Source: a virus. From it: DNA of 25,280 nt. This document shows positions 1-7,226 of this stretch, piece after piece (within the stretch, counting starts at the first letter, position 1; every line of letters begins with the position of its first letter). Both the position numbers and the translations under genes were made by a program. The stretch spans positions 1 to 25,280 of the IMG/VR virus record IMGVR_UViG_3300046507_000296, one strand, 5' to 3'. The notes beneath the pieces are model-generated. The model was not told where the DNA came from. It ran no database searches and was given only the letters and a program-made list of their open reading frames with translations.

Positions 1-27
1 TCCCTGAACATCACTGGAGACCCACGC

Positions 28-1254
28 ATGATCGACGGCGAAAGAAAACTCGCGACCATCAGACGGATCGCTGACATCAATCCGATCCCCGGCGCTGACG
101 CCATCATCCGCCTGACGGTGGACGGCTGGGAGCTGGTGTCCGCCAAGGACAACGGCTTTCAGATCGGCGACCTGATCGTTTACTTCGAGATCGACTCGTT
201 CCTCCCGGTCATCCCTGCATTCGAGTTCCTGCGCTCGCGCTGCTACAAGTCGACCGCCCATCTGGGTGAAGGCTTCCGACTGAAGACCATCAAGCTCCGC
301 GGTCAGATCTCGCAGGGCCTGGCAATGCCGCTCGGCGAGTTCTTCGAACTCAATGAGCAGGACAACAACTGGTACACGCCGAACGGGGTTTGCCTGCAAG
401 AAGGCGACGACGTTACCGACTACATCGGCGTCAAGAAGTGGGAAGCCGCCCCGGAGCGCGAGGGCAACAGCTTCGGCCCGACCAAGGCCCGCGGCACCTT
501 CCCGTCGTTCCTGCGCAAGACCGATCAGGACCGTGTCCAGAACTGCTACGGCAAGGTCAAGAGCTGGGCGACCGTCTCGATCCAGAACGAAATCCTGGAG
601 CTGCCGGAAGACGCTGCCATCCCCGATGGCGTCTACAAGATGGCCGATGGCCGCTACGTCCGGAAGACGGTCGTGGCGCTGAACGACAACGAGCTGCTGG
701 AGCGCGGTCAGTTTGAGGCCACCCTGAAGCTCGATGGCTCGTCGATGACCATCTACAACTACGATGGCCAGTACGGCGTCTGCTCGCGCAATCTCGAACT
801 GAAGCGCGATGCTGAAAACACGTTCTGGAAGACCGCGATCAACACTCGCATCCTGCCGGCGCTGGTCCACGGTGGCTACAACGTCGCGGTCCAGGGCGAG
901 CTGATGGGTCCGAACATCCAGGGCAACCGCGAGAACCTGGCCGTCCATACGTTCTTCATCTTCGACGTGTTCGACATCGATCGTCAGGTCTACCTGGCGC
1001 CGGCCGAACGTCTCGAGTTTTTGGTGAAGTTGGCCAACGAGGGACTCATCGACCTGCAACACTTCAACCGGGTGCCGAACCTGGGCGTCGTGTCGCTCTC
1101 GGATTATCCGAGCGTGAAGGACTTCCTCGCCGCGGCCAACCGCCCCTCGATCTCGCACAAGATCGCCGAGGGCGTCGTCTACAAGTCGATGGTCGAAGGC
1201 GGCCCGACCTTCAAGGCGATCAACGACAACTACCTGCTGGCAGAAGCTGGCTGA
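28..1254 (+). CDS. RNA ligase, Rnl5 / DRB0094 family
   Basis: 408-aa ATP-dependent RNA ligase that seals RNA 3'-OH/5'-phosphate nicks through lysine-AMP and RNA-adenylate intermediates. The nucleotidyltransferase motifs are all visible: motif I KLDGSS with the adenylated lysine at K234, Ia SRNLEL at 253-258, III FFIFDVFD at 309-316, IV EGVVYKS at 381-387 and V FKAIND at 395-400. Residues 1 to about 110 form the N-terminal OB-like module typical of Deinococcus DraRnl (Rnl5), followed by a conserved-looking FPSFLRKTDQDRVQN segment at 158-172. It is longer than DraRnl (about 340 aa), mainly because of extra sequence around 187-227. A GGAGA Shine-Dalgarno lies just upstream. Phage RNA ligases commonly repair tRNAs cut by host anticodon nucleases; that role is inferred, and no end-healing kinase/phosphatase is in view. 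The next gene starts on the stop codon. Confidence 0.92.
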   Translation: MIDGERKLATIRRIADINPIPGADAIIRLTVDGWELVSAKDNGFQIGDLIVYFEIDSFLPVIPAFEFLRSRCYKSTAHLGEGFRLKTIKLRGQISQGLAMPLGEFFELNEQDNNWYTPNGVCLQEGDDVTDYIGVKKWEAAPEREGNSFGPTKARGTFPSFLRKTDQDRVQNCYGKVKSWATVSIQNEILELPEDAAIPDGVYKMADGRYVRKTVVALNDNELLERGQFEATLKLDGSSMTIYNYDGQYGVCSRNLELKRDAENTFWKTAINTRILPALVHGGYNVAVQGELMGPNIQGNRENLAVHTFFIFDVFDIDRQVYLAPAERLEFLVKLANEGLIDLQHFNRVPNLGVVSLSDYPSVKDFLAAANRPSISHKIAEGVVYKSMVEGGPTFKAINDNYLLAEAG

Positions 1255-1472
1255 TGTTCGCGGCGGTCAAGAGGAACAAGCGCCTCTGGATCATCGACAA
1301 GGAAACGGATCAGGCGGTCTACACGCCGCCTGACTTCGTGCAGCTCCCGTCCAGAGAGCCAATGCACAAGTTGGCGTCCGACCTGACCGAGGCTGGGCGC
1401 CGAGATATCAATCTGATTGCTGCATTCGAAGCCGAGTTTAGCAAGCGCACAGGTTCAGATAGGGATAAATGA
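1254..1472 (+). CDS. hypothetical protein, 72 aa
   Basis: Small protein not recognised. Its ATG shares one base with the RNA ligase stop (TGATG), so it is translationally coupled to it. The sequence is charged, with no membrane segment and no cysteines, and has a short N-terminal stretch (KRLWIIDKETDQAVYTPP) that could be a beta hairpin, followed by a predicted helix. The following gene overlaps its end by ATGA. The coupling suggests it is real; no function is proposed. Confidence 0.6.
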   Translation: MFAAVKRNKRLWIIDKETDQAVYTPPDFVQLPSREPMHKLASDLTEAGRRDINLIAAFEAEFSKRTGSDRDK

Positions 1473-2398
1473 TGCGGCCGAAATTGATACAATTCAACGA
1501 CAAATACCTGATGCGAGGCCTTCATCGCGATGCCACGATGCTGCTGTCAGTTTGGGATTTCAATAACGCAGAACTGCACAACGCATTCGGCCGAACGATC
1601 GATGAAAGGACCGATACGGCAAAGCAATGTGGACTGGAGGTCGTAACTGGTCGTTCACTCATGCGTTCGATCGGTCACTACTCCGATAGCATGCTGTTTA
1701 TCGACGCATCCAAGCTCGATCGCGCCTACGAGTGCTTCGACCTGTACTCCCATAGGGCTCAGCGATCCTATCTCAAGCACGTCCTAAAACAGACTGTCGA
1801 TGTCCTGCGCGATGGTGTCAAAATTCTCGCCTTCGACCAAAGAAGGTGGGTTCGGTACGTTAACGAGAGCGTTAACGATCAGGTTGATTGGGATAAACGA
1901 CGCGAGGAGGTGGCAAGGCAGGCAAAAGCCTCTTTGCAGTCGATCGTCGAAGGCCGATTTCCATCGGATTGCGAGTTGGAAGTTGAGTTTTGGTTAGCCG
2001 GTCACGGTGTGGAGGCATCAAAGTCGATCTTCGACACGGACGCGCTGTTTATGAAGATAGGGCTCAACGAGCGCTCGTCAACTCTGGTCGTCTCCGACGA
2101 CAGCTTCAGCTGTCAATTGGATAACGGCAGGTCTGTTAAGGTTCCTTTCTGCGCAATCACTGAAGCGACCCAGGTTAAAATAGGCATTGCCGAGAGTCCT
2201 CAGGATGCGAACAACGATCGAACTGAGAGTAACTTCAAGGCTGCTGTTGTAGCGAAGGCGCGGGCTGACCGAACCTACTACAGGTCCAAGATGCTTTACA
2301 AAAAGGCAAGCAATCTCCTGAGCCTGCTCCCTCCGGATCTGCAAACCAAGGTGCCGGAGGCAGCGAAACAGCTCAATGCCGAGCTGAGAGATAATTAG
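1469..2398 (+). CDS. orphan hypothetical protein, 309 aa
   Basis: No family recognised. It starts at ATGATG overlapping the upstream stop. The protein looks soluble, with no signal peptide or membrane segment. The N-terminal 150 residues are mixed alpha/beta, there is a charged helical stretch around 140-160 (DWDKRREEVARQAK), and a C-terminal helical region (260-309) rich in K/A/L. Codon usage differs from the neighbours: many third positions are A or T, and the gene is visibly less GC-rich than the ligase before it or the MazG-like gene after it. This suggests separate acquisition. It lies among early or nucleotide-related genes, so anti-host or anti-defence roles are possible but unsupported. 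Confidence 0.75.
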   Translation: MMRPKLIQFNDKYLMRGLHRDATMLLSVWDFNNAELHNAFGRTIDERTDTAKQCGLEVVTGRSLMRSIGHYSDSMLFIDASKLDRAYECFDLYSHRAQRSYLKHVLKQTVDVLRDGVKILAFDQRRWVRYVNESVNDQVDWDKRREEVARQAKASLQSIVEGRFPSDCELEVEFWLAGHGVEASKSIFDTDALFMKIGLNERSSTLVVSDDSFSCQLDNGRSVKVPFCAITEATQVKIGIAESPQDANNDRTESNFKAAVVAKARADRTYYRSKMLYKKASNLLSLLPPDLQTKVPEAAKQLNAELRDN

Positions 2399-2403
2399 AT
2401 TCC

Positions 2404-2733
2404 ATGTTCACCGAACTCGAAATTGTGGAGCGGTGCCTGTCGCTGTTCTCGAAGCCCGGAAGGTGGACCCAGAAGACGTGCGCACGGGATGGGCTTGGTA
2501 AGCCCTGTCCCGTGTTCAGCGACGAGGCCCGAGCCTTCGACATCGAGGGAGCCATCCGGCGAGCCGCTGGCAAAGAAGATCGAGGCGCGTATGCGCGCTT
2601 CGTCAAGCTGATCAAGAGTCAGCTCGCAAAGCATCCGTTCGACTGGAACGACGTGTCGGGTCGCAACCAGCGAGATGTCGTCCGGATGTTTCAAGACCTC
2701 GCCGACGAACTGCGTTTTAAGGAGACGACGTGA
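2404..2733 (+). CDS. DUF6197-like protein
   Basis: 109 aa. The N-terminal half has the layout of the small DUF6197 family: an initial helix, then GRWTQKTCARDGLG (about 19-32), then an acidic segment ending in a D-x-E-GAIRRAAG motif (about 46-56), and a basic helical C-terminal half. The function of that family is unknown to me, and the assignment is by memory of the pattern. The stop overlaps the GTG start of the following MazG-like gene by four bases, so the two are probably co-translated. Confidence 0.65.
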   Translation: MFTELEIVERCLSLFSKPGRWTQKTCARDGLGKPCPVFSDEARAFDIEGAIRRAAGKEDRGAYARFVKLIKSQLAKHPFDWNDVSGRNQRDVVRMFQDLADELRFKETT

Positions 2734-3113
2734 GCATCGTTAACACCAACATCGACACCAAGGCGCCGATCAGAGCTGAAGAGCTGATCCGCGGCTTCGA
2801 CCTCTATCAGGAGCAGTCCATCAAGACGATCGCCTATGGCGACGACATGAAGCTCTGGTACCCGGCGCTGGGCCTCGGCGAGGCCGGCGAAGTCCAGAAC
2901 AAGGTTAAGAAGGTCTTCCGGGACGACGGCGGCGTGCTGACCGAAAAGCGCCGGACTGACATCGTCAAGGAGATGGGCGGAAACCTCTGGTATCTCGCAG
3001 CGCTCGCCCACGGCATGGGCATGAGCCTCGGCGAGATCGCCCTCGCCAACATCCAGGAACTCCGGGGCCGCGTCGATCGCGGAACCCTGCAAGGAGACGG
3101 CGACAATCGTTGA
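2730..3113 (+). CDS. MazG-like nucleotide pyrophosphohydrolase
   Basis: 127 aa, GTG start chosen because AAGGAG (2719-2724) sits five bases upstream. It matches the short single-domain phage MazG type: YPALGLGEAGEVQNKVKKV (44-62) carries the E51-x-x-E54 metal pair, and IVKEMGGNLWYLAAL (78-92) is the second motif. MazG enzymes hydrolyse (d)NTPs to (d)NMP and pyrophosphate, here plausibly cleaning or shifting the phage dNTP pool. The usual ExxD of the second motif reads E81-M-G-G84, so the metal-binding aspartate is replaced by glycine. Activity may be reduced or altered. The C-terminal LRGRVDRGTLQGDGDNR tail is typical of phage members. Confidence 0.85.
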   Translation: MSIVNTNIDTKAPIRAEELIRGFDLYQEQSIKTIAYGDDMKLWYPALGLGEAGEVQNKVKKVFRDDGGVLTEKRRTDIVKEMGGNLWYLAALAHGMGMSLGEIALANIQELRGRVDRGTLQGDGDNR

Positions 3114-3132
3114 GTTTCCTCTTGACGACTCG

Positions 3133-3162
3133 TTCGCTTGAATGCAAATAGATAATGCAAAC
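3133..3162 (+). promoter_or_regulatory. 16-bp palindromic element, copy A, plus half-site
   Basis: TTCGC-TTGAAT-GCAAA at 3133-3148, one mismatch from the repeated consensus TTTGC-TTGAAT-GCAAA. It is followed by a second half-site GATAATGCAAAC at 3151-3162 that directly abuts the AGGAG Shine-Dalgarno of the next gene. The same half-site recurs beside copy G near 21874. Read as an operator or promoter-proximal control site; the binding protein is unknown. Confidence 0.6.
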
Positions 3163-3175
3163 AGGAGCTATCAAC

Positions 3176-3565
3176 TTGGACGCACAGCAAGCACAATACG
3201 CCGCCCTCGGCTTCATCATGGCCGAGCTGGCTCGGCAGAACGAAATGTGGGGCCCTGCCAACGAGCGCGTTGACGTCTCGAATGGCGAGCTGTTCCAGGC
3301 GGGCGTCGCCCAGCTGGACGCCACGTTCGACCGTCGCAACGGTGAGACGGAAGCCTTCGAGTCTGCCCCTGAGATCTATCCGCAGACGTGGAGCGGCTTC
3401 CGCAGCTACGGCGGTGACTTCGCGAACATCGGCGTCGCGGCCACTTTCCTCGTCCAGGAGATGAAGAGATTGGCGATGAACGGAGAAGATCTCACCCGCC
3501 TGAGCCGCACGGCTCAGCAGCCCTACAACCCGGAGACGGGTCTCCCCAACCCGGTGACCGCATGA
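3176..3565 (+). CDS. MazG-superfamily-like phage protein
   Basis: 129 aa from a TTG start. TTG at 3176 is preferred over ATG at 3155 because AGGAG (3163-3167) lies eight bases before it, and the ATG sits inside the regulatory repeat. The segment MAELARQNEMWGP resembles the opening of phage proteins of the form ERxRQxxxWG, which are distant relatives of MazG-type all-alpha NTP pyrophosphohydrolases. The later FRSYGGDFANIGVAATFLVQEMKRL resembles their second helix pair. No complete metal-binding set can be confirmed. It carries its own upstream palindrome, unlike the MazG-like gene before it, so it may be independently controlled. Confidence 0.7.
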   Translation: MDAQQAQYAALGFIMAELARQNEMWGPANERVDVSNGELFQAGVAQLDATFDRRNGETEAFESAPEIYPQTWSGFRSYGGDFANIGVAATFLVQEMKRLAMNGEDLTRLSRTAQQPYNPETGLPNPVTA

Positions 3566-3681
3566 TCGGCATCTTCCTGCTGAACCACGTCCTCGACGCG
3601 CTCGGCCTCTGGTACGCCCTGTCCGTCTGCTGGAAGCTCGCGAAGTTCAAGAAGTACGGGTTCTTCCGCGCTTTTTGGTGA
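3562..3681 (+). CDS. small membrane protein, 39 aa
   Basis: ATG overlaps the upstream stop (ATGA). The translation begins MIGIFLLNHVLDALGLWYAL, a single hydrophobic segment (about residues 2-25), followed by a basic tail (KLAKFKKYGFF) that should stay cytoplasmic. The overlap, codon usage and clean hydrophobic/basic division support it as real. The function is unknown; single-span phage peptides can act in exclusion or lysis control, but nothing here selects between these. Confidence 0.55.
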   Translation: MIGIFLLNHVLDALGLWYALSVCWKLAKFKKYGFFRAFW

Positions 3682-3688
3682 TCTACCG

Positions 3689-3704
3689 TTTGTTCAAAAG
3701 CAAA
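3689..3704 (+). promoter_or_regulatory. 16-bp palindromic element, copy B
   Basis: TTTGT-TCAAAA-GCAAA. It is embedded in a longer inverted repeat CGTTTG-N8-CAAACG (3687-3706). It lies 53 bases before the TAXI-like gene start and is the most diverged spacer of the set. Confidence 0.5.
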
Positions 3705-3723
3705 CGTTCGTTTTTTGGAGAGC

Positions 3724-3742
3724 GGGCCCCCTAGTGGGGCTC
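3724..3742 (+). promoter_or_regulatory. 5'-UTR hairpin before TAXI-like gene
   Basis: GGGCCCC-CTAGT-GGGGCTC can form a seven-pair stem (one G-T wobble) with a five-base loop. It ends just before AAAAGGAG, the Shine-Dalgarno of the gene at 3758. It could stabilise the message or modulate ribosome access. A terminator is less likely because the T-run (3711-3716) precedes rather than follows it. Confidence 0.4.
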
Positions 3743-3757
3743 GCAAAAGGAGACCAC

Positions 3758-4639
3758 ATGAAGAAGCTGTTTTTGTTGATCGCTGCCGCGACCCTCGGTC
3801 TGTCGGCTGCAAGCTCGGCTCAGGCCGCCGAGAAGTTCCGCCTCTGCACCGGCAATGCCAAGCTGAACTACTACGCCGCCGGCCAGCACCTGAAGCGCCA
3901 CGCCGGCAACGTCGATGTCGTCGAGACCAAGGGCTCGCTGGACAACCTCGACAAGGTCACGGCTGGTGAGTGCGACGGCGCCTTCGTCCAGAACGATGCC
4001 CTGCTCGTCTACGCGCAACGCAACGCGAAGGCCATCTCGGCCCTGCAGCGTGCCGGCGTGCTCTACCAGGAGCAGGCGAACCTGCTCTGCAACCGCAAAG
4101 CCTACACGTCGTCCCGCATGGTCGACCTGAACTCCAACTTCACGGTCGCGATCGGCCCCGATGGCTCTGGCGCCAACACCACCTGGGCCGCCTTCGTTGC
4201 CGCCGACAAGGCTCGCTACGGCAAGGTCCGCACGTCCGACCTGACCGGCACCCTCGCGCTCAGCGCCGTCAACGACGGTTCGGAAGTGCAGTGCGCTCTC
4301 ATCATCACCGCGCTCAATGCCTCGATGCTCAAGAACGAAGCCCCGAAGTATGCGAGCGGCCTGGTGCTGGTCGAGACCGACGACCGCGACATGACGAAGA
4401 ACGCCAAGGATGCCCGCAACAACCCGGTCTACACCTACGGTGAGATCCCGGCCGGCACGTACAAGGGCATCCAGCCCTCCGGCATGTTCGGCTCCAAGTC
4501 GGTAGCCACCATCCAGGTTGATGCCGTGTTCGTCGCCAACCGTGACTGGGTCGCAGCCCACACCAGCGACTTCGAGAAGATCGTCGACGGCTTCGCCAAC
4601 GCCAAGCCCGACATCGAGAAGCTGGTCCAGCCGAAGTAA
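3758..4639 (+). CDS. exported TAXI-family TRAP solute-binding-like protein
   Basis: 293 aa. Start chosen after AAGGAG; the translation begins MKKLFLLIAAATLGLSAASS with a signal peptide likely cut after AQA (residue 23). The mature part opens FRLCTGNAKLNYYAAGQ and continues with VVETKGSLDNLDKVTAGECDGAFVQNDAL, the glycine-rich ligand-binding pattern of TAXI (NMT1-like) periplasmic receptors of TRAP transporters. Length fits the family (about 300 aa). No TRAP membrane subunits are nearby, so it is an orphan receptor. Phages rarely carry such genes; an accessory role in the lysogen, or binding of an unknown periplasmic ligand, is inferred. It is flanked by its own palindrome upstream and a strong hairpin downstream, the layout of a moron. 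Confidence 0.85.
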   Translation: MKKLFLLIAAATLGLSAASSAQAAEKFRLCTGNAKLNYYAAGQHLKRHAGNVDVVETKGSLDNLDKVTAGECDGAFVQNDALLVYAQRNAKAISALQRAGVLYQEQANLLCNRKAYTSSRMVDLNSNFTVAIGPDGSGANTTWAAFVAADKARYGKVRTSDLTGTLALSAVNDGSEVQCALIITALNASMLKNEAPKYASGLVLVETDDRDMTKNAKDARNNPVYTYGEIPAGTYKGIQPSGMFGSKSVATIQVDAVFVANRDWVAAHTSDFEKIVDGFANAKPDIEKLVQPK

Positions 4640-4647
4640 CGGACCCC

Positions 4648-4681
4648 GACGCGCCCCCGATGTTCCTGTCTGGGGCGCGTC
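4648..4681 (+). terminator. strong hairpin after TAXI-like gene
   Basis: Perfect ten-base stem GACGCGCCCC / GGGGCGCGTC with a 14-base loop, starting nine bases after the stop codon. No T-run follows, so it is either an atypical terminator or an mRNA 3'-end stabiliser. It separates the exported-protein cassette from the small-gene chain that begins at 4692. Confidence 0.55.
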
Positions 4682-4691
4682 ACGACCGAAC

Positions 4692-5132
4692 ATGACCCAG
4701 CATTTCGATGTCACGCGGCTCGTGAAGTTGATGATGATGACGACGTCATCCAACGACAACGAAGCCTTAGTCGCGATGCGCAAGGCCAACGCTGTGCTCG
4801 GGGCCTCTCAGAAGAACTGGCAGGACATCCTGCTCACGCCTTTCGCGAGAAGACCGGAGCCGCCGCCACGGCCTGAGCCGCAGCCGCAGCAACAACAGCA
4901 TCGGAAGCCTGACCCGAAGCCGGCATCCGATCCGAAGACCGACCTGATCAACGCGATGTTCGAGACCCTGCTGAAGGAAGTCTCTCCCGAGAGCAATTTC
5001 CGCAGCTTCGTCCTGAGCGTCCACGCCCACTGGCTCAAACGGCAACGTCTCACCGACAAGCAGTACCGAGCCATCCGCAAAGCCTATCTCAACTACAAGC
5101 CCGAGGCCGAGACCGACGATGACCGACGCTGA
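4692..5132 (+). CDS. DUF2786-like N-terminal domain protein
   Basis: 146 aa. Residues about 8-47 (RLVKLMMMTTSSNDNEALVAM then RKANAVLGASQKNWQDILL) follow the DUF2786-like pattern of a short helical unit with NEALVALRKAN-type repeats. A proline/glutamine-rich linker follows (about 52-75, PRPEPQPQQQQ). The C-terminal domain (about 80-140) is predicted helical, with FRSFVLSVHAHWLKRQRLTDKQYRAIRKAYL. The C-terminal part looks like a nucleic-acid or protein-interaction module; function unknown. The ATG lies soon after the hairpin at 4648-4681; earlier in-frame codons run through the TAXI gene and are not credible. Confidence 0.7.
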   Translation: MTQHFDVTRLVKLMMMTTSSNDNEALVAMRKANAVLGASQKNWQDILLTPFARRPEPPPRPEPQPQQQQHRKPDPKPASDPKTDLINAMFETLLKEVSPESNFRSFVLSVHAHWLKRQRLTDKQYRAIRKAYLNYKPEAETDDDRR

Positions 5133-5280
5133 ACAGAAGAGATTGAACGACCGCATCACCGAGCTGCTGGAGCACAACAACGCGCAACTCATGGAGAACC
5201 GGAAGCAACGGGCGATCATCGCGCAGCAGAAGGCCCAGATCGCGTGGCTGCTGAGCCAGATCCCGGGAGCCCAGGCATGA
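5119..5280 (+). CDS. coiled-coil hypothetical protein, 53 aa
   Basis: Begins MTDAEQKRLNDRITELLEHN and is almost entirely a charged heptad-like helix rich in Q, K, E and L. ATG overlaps the end of the preceding gene by 14 bases and the stop overlaps the next start (ATGA). No family recognised. Likely a small oligomerising or adaptor protein. Confidence 0.55.
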   Translation: MTDAEQKRLNDRITELLEHNNAQLMENRKQRAIIAQQKAQIAWLLSQIPGAQA

Positions 5281-5444
5281 AGTACATCGTGTTCGGACTC
5301 TTCATGGGCGTGGCTCTGGGTATGGCCATCTCCAACGTGATCGAGGGCCAGCGGCAAGACGCCTGCCAAGCCCGCGTTTCCTCAGAGCACTTCTCGCTCT
5401 GCCTCGATTCCAAAATGCAAAAGGCCAAGGAGTTATTTCGATGA
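5277..5444 (+). CDS. small membrane protein, 55 aa
   Basis: Starts ATG within the preceding stop; translation MKYIVFGLFMGVALGMAISN gives one N-terminal hydrophobic segment (about 3-20). A short periplasm-facing or cytoplasmic tail with two cysteines (CQARVSSEHFSLC) and a basic end follows. The coupling on both sides (the next gene begins ATGATG over its stop) supports it. Function unknown. Confidence 0.55.
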   Translation: MKYIVFGLFMGVALGMAISNVIEGQRQDACQARVSSEHFSLCLDSKMQKAKELFR

Positions 5445-5575
5445 TGAAGGAAGTGTTGTTTGTGGTGCTGATCGTGGTGGCTGGTGCGGCCATCGCCAGC
5501 GCGATCCACGGGAAGCAGCTCTCCTTCTCCACCCAGTTTTCGATCTGCCTCGCGACGAGCTGCTCCAATGACTGA
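5441..5575 (+). CDS. small membrane protein, 44 aa
   Basis: Translation MMKEVLFVVLIVVAGAAIAS shows an N-terminal transmembrane segment or uncleaved signal anchor, followed by a short polar tail ending CLATSCSND. It is the second of two adjacent single-span peptides in this coupled run. The stop overlaps the following ATG. Function unknown. Confidence 0.5.
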   Translation: MMKEVLFVVLIVVAGAAIASAIHGKQLSFSTQFSICLATSCSND

Positions 5576-5813
5576 GGCGGCACTGAACACGACCGAGGTG
5601 AAGTTCCTTCCGCCGGAGGAAGTCGGCGAGGAGCTGTCAGGATGGTGGATCCTCCAGCTGGAGCTGGAAGGCTGCTGGGACGCCATCGGTCCCTACGACA
5701 GCAAGGAAGAAGCTGCACGTCTCGCCAACCCCGCCCCTCAACCCTGCCCGCAAGCACGACACGGAGACTGGTGCGTCTGGCCCCGCTGCGACTGCACCAA
5801 GGAAACCCAATGA
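5568..5813 (+). CDS. hypothetical protein, 81 aa
   Basis: ATG at 5568 overlaps the preceding stop. The protein is acidic ([20 protein letters not shown]), with a [24 protein letters not shown] core that looks like a small beta-beta-alpha fold in which the last segment is a helix. The C-terminal tail is cysteine/tryptophan-rich ([10 protein letters not shown]). This core resembles short phage proteins that present input from a W-x-I-x-x-x pattern, but I cannot name a family. It is coupled to thymidylate synthase by an ATGA overlap. Confidence 0.55.
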   Translation: MTEAALNTTEVKFLPPEEVGEELSGWWILQLELEGCWDAIGPYDSKEEAARLANPAPQPCPQARHGDWCVWPRCDCTKETQ

Positions 5814-6667
5814 AGCAATATCACGATCTGCTCGACAAAATCCTGACCGAAGGCGTCCAGAAGGGCGACCGCACCGGCACCGGGACGATCTCTATCTTCG
5901 GTCACCAGATGCGTTTCGATCTGAGTGAGGGCTTCCCGATGCTCACGACGAAGCGCCTGCCGTTCAAGGCCATCGCTGTCGAGTTGCTCTGGTTCCTGCG
6001 CGGCGACACCAACATCAAGTTTCTGCATGACCATGGCGTCACCATCTGGGACGAGTGGGCGGATGCCAACGGTGATCTCGGCCCGGTATACGGCAAGCAG
6101 TGGCGGTCGTGGCCGTCGTTCGAGCAGACCGGTGCTATGACCATCAACCATGGTGAGCATTTCGGTAAGATCCTGAGCGTTGGTTTCACCAAGTCCATCG
6201 ACCAGATCGCCAACGTCGTCGATCAGATCAAGCGCAATCCCAACTCGCGCCGCCTGATGGTCACCGCCTGGAACCCGGCAGAGGTTGACCAGATGGCGCT
6301 GCCGCCCTGCCACTGCCTCTTCCAGTTCTACGTGGCTAACGGCAAGCTGTCCTGCCAACTGTACCAGCGATCGGCAGACGTCTTCCTCGGCGTTCCATTC
6401 AACATCGCCTCGTACGCCCTGCTGACGATGATGATCGCCCATGTGACGGGTCTGCAGCCTGGTGACTTCGTGCATTCGTTCGGCGACACGCACCTGTATC
6501 TGAACCACATCGAGCAGGCGAAGCTCCAGCTCACCCGGGAGACGCGCGCTCTGCCTCGCGTGACCTTCAACCAGGCGATGGACAGCATCTTCGGCTTCCA
6601 GCTCGAAGACATGCAGCTCCAGGGATACGACCCCCACCCTGGCATCAAGGCGGAGGTCTCCGTATGA
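5810..6667 (+). CDS. thyA: thymidylate synthase ThyA
   Basis: 285 aa. Makes dTMP from dUMP with methylene-tetrahydrofolate as methyl donor and reductant. Visible landmarks: phosphate-binding R21 in DRTGTGT, the folate-side WFLRGDTN (61-68), phosphate-binding R147-R148 in [12 protein letters not shown], catalytic Cys167 in [25 protein letters not shown] (186-198) with N198 that selects uracil over cytosine, and HLYLNHIEQ (228-236). Relative to the 264-aa E. coli enzyme, about 20 extra residues lie at 103-127, as in longer bacterial forms. The retained asparagine argues against a dCMP hydroxymethylase. It is tightly coupled to flanking small genes and works with the dCMP deaminase at 12671, which supplies dUMP. 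Confidence 0.96.
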   Translation: MKQYHDLLDKILTEGVQKGDRTGTGTISIFGHQMRFDLSEGFPMLTTKRLPFKAIAVELLWFLRGDTNIKFLHDHGVTIWDEWADANGDLGPVYGKQWRSWPSFEQTGAMTINHGEHFGKILSVGFTKSIDQIANVVDQIKRNPNSRRLMVTAWNPAEVDQMALPPCHCLFQFYVANGKLSCQLYQRSADVFLGVPFNIASYALLTMMIAHVTGLQPGDFVHSFGDTHLYLNHIEQAKLQLTRETRALPRVTFNQAMDSIFGFQLEDMQLQGYDPHPGIKAEVSV

Positions 6668-6984
6668 CGAGGGTCGCGCAGTCCTACTATTCGACAGCGG
6701 TCAATCATCGGGAGGTGCCGGGCTGCTATCTCGGCTCCTTCGCCATCCCGGGTGAACCAGCCATGTGGGTCACCGACACGGACGGCAGCCCCAAAATCTT
6801 CAGGGATGCCGTCGAGGCGGAGGTCGCCGGCTTCCGCGTGATGATGACCAAGCTGAACCGTGCTCGCGCTGTCCAAAGCTTCGAGATGAAGGGCTACAAG
6901 CGCAAGGGCGGCATCAAGGTGTTCCGGTCTGCGGAGAAGCCGGAGCAGCATACCGTGGAGTCCGTTTTCGGGAGTAAGAAATGA
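6664..6984 (+). CDS. hypothetical protein, 106 aa
   Basis: Starts ATG overlapping the thyA stop and ends overlapping the next ATG. Residues 20-60 ([38 protein letters not shown]) suggest a small mixed fold with a following helix, and the C-terminus is very basic ([13 protein letters not shown]). I recognise no family. The position directly behind thyA suggests co-expression with nucleotide genes only. Confidence 0.6.
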   Translation: MTRVAQSYYSTAVNHREVPGCYLGSFAIPGEPAMWVTDTDGSPKIFRDAVEAEVAGFRVMMTKLNRARAVQSFEMKGYKRKGGIKVFRSAEKPEQHTVESVFGSKK

Positions 6985-7226
6985 GTGAGCACAAGGCCTG
7001 GCTGTTCCGTCCTGACGACTACGTTCCGGAGACGCCTGAGGAGTGGCACGACGTGACCACGTACGGCGACGATTGGGAGGTCGAAATGAACATCTTCGGC
7101 GACGCCAATCTGCGCGGTACCTGGCGCCATCGGCCGGTCAGCTTCACCGATCGCAAGACGGATTGGGTTGTCGGCCGCCCGCCGACCGGCTTCTATGCGA
7201 AGCCCGAGGACAAGGCGGATGCCTGA
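6981..7226 (+). CDS. hypothetical protein, 81 aa
   Basis: Acidic, aromatic-rich small protein ([20 protein letters not shown]). It has several tryptophans and a C-terminal KTDWVVGRPPTGFYAKPED. ATGA overlap with the gene before, and the next start lies inside its last codons. No family recognised. Confidence 0.55.
   Translation: MSEHKAWLFRPDDYVPETPEEWHDVTTYGDDWEVEMNIFGDANLRGTWRHRPVSFTDRKTDWVVGRPPTGFYAKPEDKADA

Noticed and set aside
3731-4789. Minus-strand frame of 352 codons across the TAXI gene
   Set aside because: Shadow of a well-supported plus-strand gene with signal peptide and family motifs; composition typical of antisense in high-GC DNA.
5810-6667. Thymidylate synthase homologue could be a dCMP or dUMP hydroxymethylase
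   Set aside because: N198 (uracil-selective asparagine) and the normal [11 protein letters not shown] catalytic block are kept; dCMP hydroxymethylases carry aspartate there. No further hypermodification gene is visible.
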